Of a stretch of DNA of 47,023 nt, positions 46,860 through 47,023 are shown piece by piece. The notes below the pieces were generated by a model. It had not been told where the DNA came from. It did no database searches and was given only the letters and a program-made list of their open reading frames with translations. This DNA comes from Sistotremastrum niveocremeum HHB9708 (lineage: Eukaryota; Basidiomycota; Agaricomycetes; Sistotremastrales; Sistotremastraceae): contig KV419426.1 of the NCBI GenBank assembly GCA_001630475.1, positions 146,798-193,820 on the forward strand, in the 5' to 3' direction. Every line of letters begins with the position of its first letter. Position 1 is the stretch's first letter. The position numbers and the translations under genes are program-made.

Positions 46860-47023
46860 GATAAATTTTCTGATCTTTTCTCTCATTATAAACGCCAAAT
46901 AAGGCAGATATCAAAGTAAGCGAGCTTGCGAGTCCCTTTTGGAAGGATTAAACTAGCATTATTCCACATTTATTTGATTTAACTGGTTGGAAATGTTGCA
47001 TTTCGTGACAAGAAATCGGTTAC
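46860..47023. other. Right edge, nothing recognised
   Basis: AT-rich sequence at the window end. A gene could continue outside, but nothing can be called. Confidence 0.4.

Noticed and set aside
1-47023. CRISPR array or rRNA operon
   Set aside because: No regularly spaced short repeats and no conserved rRNA segments were seen; the window is eukaryotic.

Overview
The window looks like part of a filamentous basidiomycete genome, most likely Agaricomycotina. Most recognisable genes are cut by short (about 49-65 nt) GT-AG introns, often with a CTGAC/CTAAC-like branch site. The proteins fit this group: F-box/LRR proteins, a Zn2Cys6 regulator, NDC1, a TMEM184/Hfl1-type protein and a UstYa-like (DUF3328) protein. 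All exon models were assembled by hand from splice sites and reading-frame continuity; no alignment or database search was run.

Left part (about 1-22.1 kb) is an accessory, rearranged region. It holds one unrecognised multi-exon gene (4315-5930) and two paralogous F-box/LRR genes (10379-12384 and 17234-19169). These sit inside a direct segmental duplication of about 3.4 kb (about 9115-12540 and 15990-19360). A separate divergent inverted duplication surrounds them. The left arm is about 1-2870. The right arm is in two blocks, about 12660-13870 and 20340-22095, separated by about 6.5 kb that carries the second F-box gene. Short reading frames conserved between the arms suggest that both carry remains of an old gene.

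Middle part (22.5-31 kb) has a complete UstYa-like gene with two HxxHC motifs. Two minus-strand genes follow that share an uncharacterised domain. One has a single copy. The other joins two copies through a 52-nt intron. About 3.9 kb follows in which I see no gene.

Right part (31-44.5 kb) is compact and conserved: a TMEM184/Hfl1-like membrane protein (-), a Zn2Cys6 transcription factor (+), nucleoporin NDC1 (+), an F-box protein with a propeller-like body (-) and an Ahp1-type peroxiredoxin (-). Two micro-exons (13 and 16 nt) carry functional residues.

The right edge has a 607-bp non-autonomous hAT-type MITE (44903-45509) with matching terminal inverted repeats and a perfect 8-bp target duplication, then one weak ORF. 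I see no rRNA, convincing tRNA or CRISPR array.
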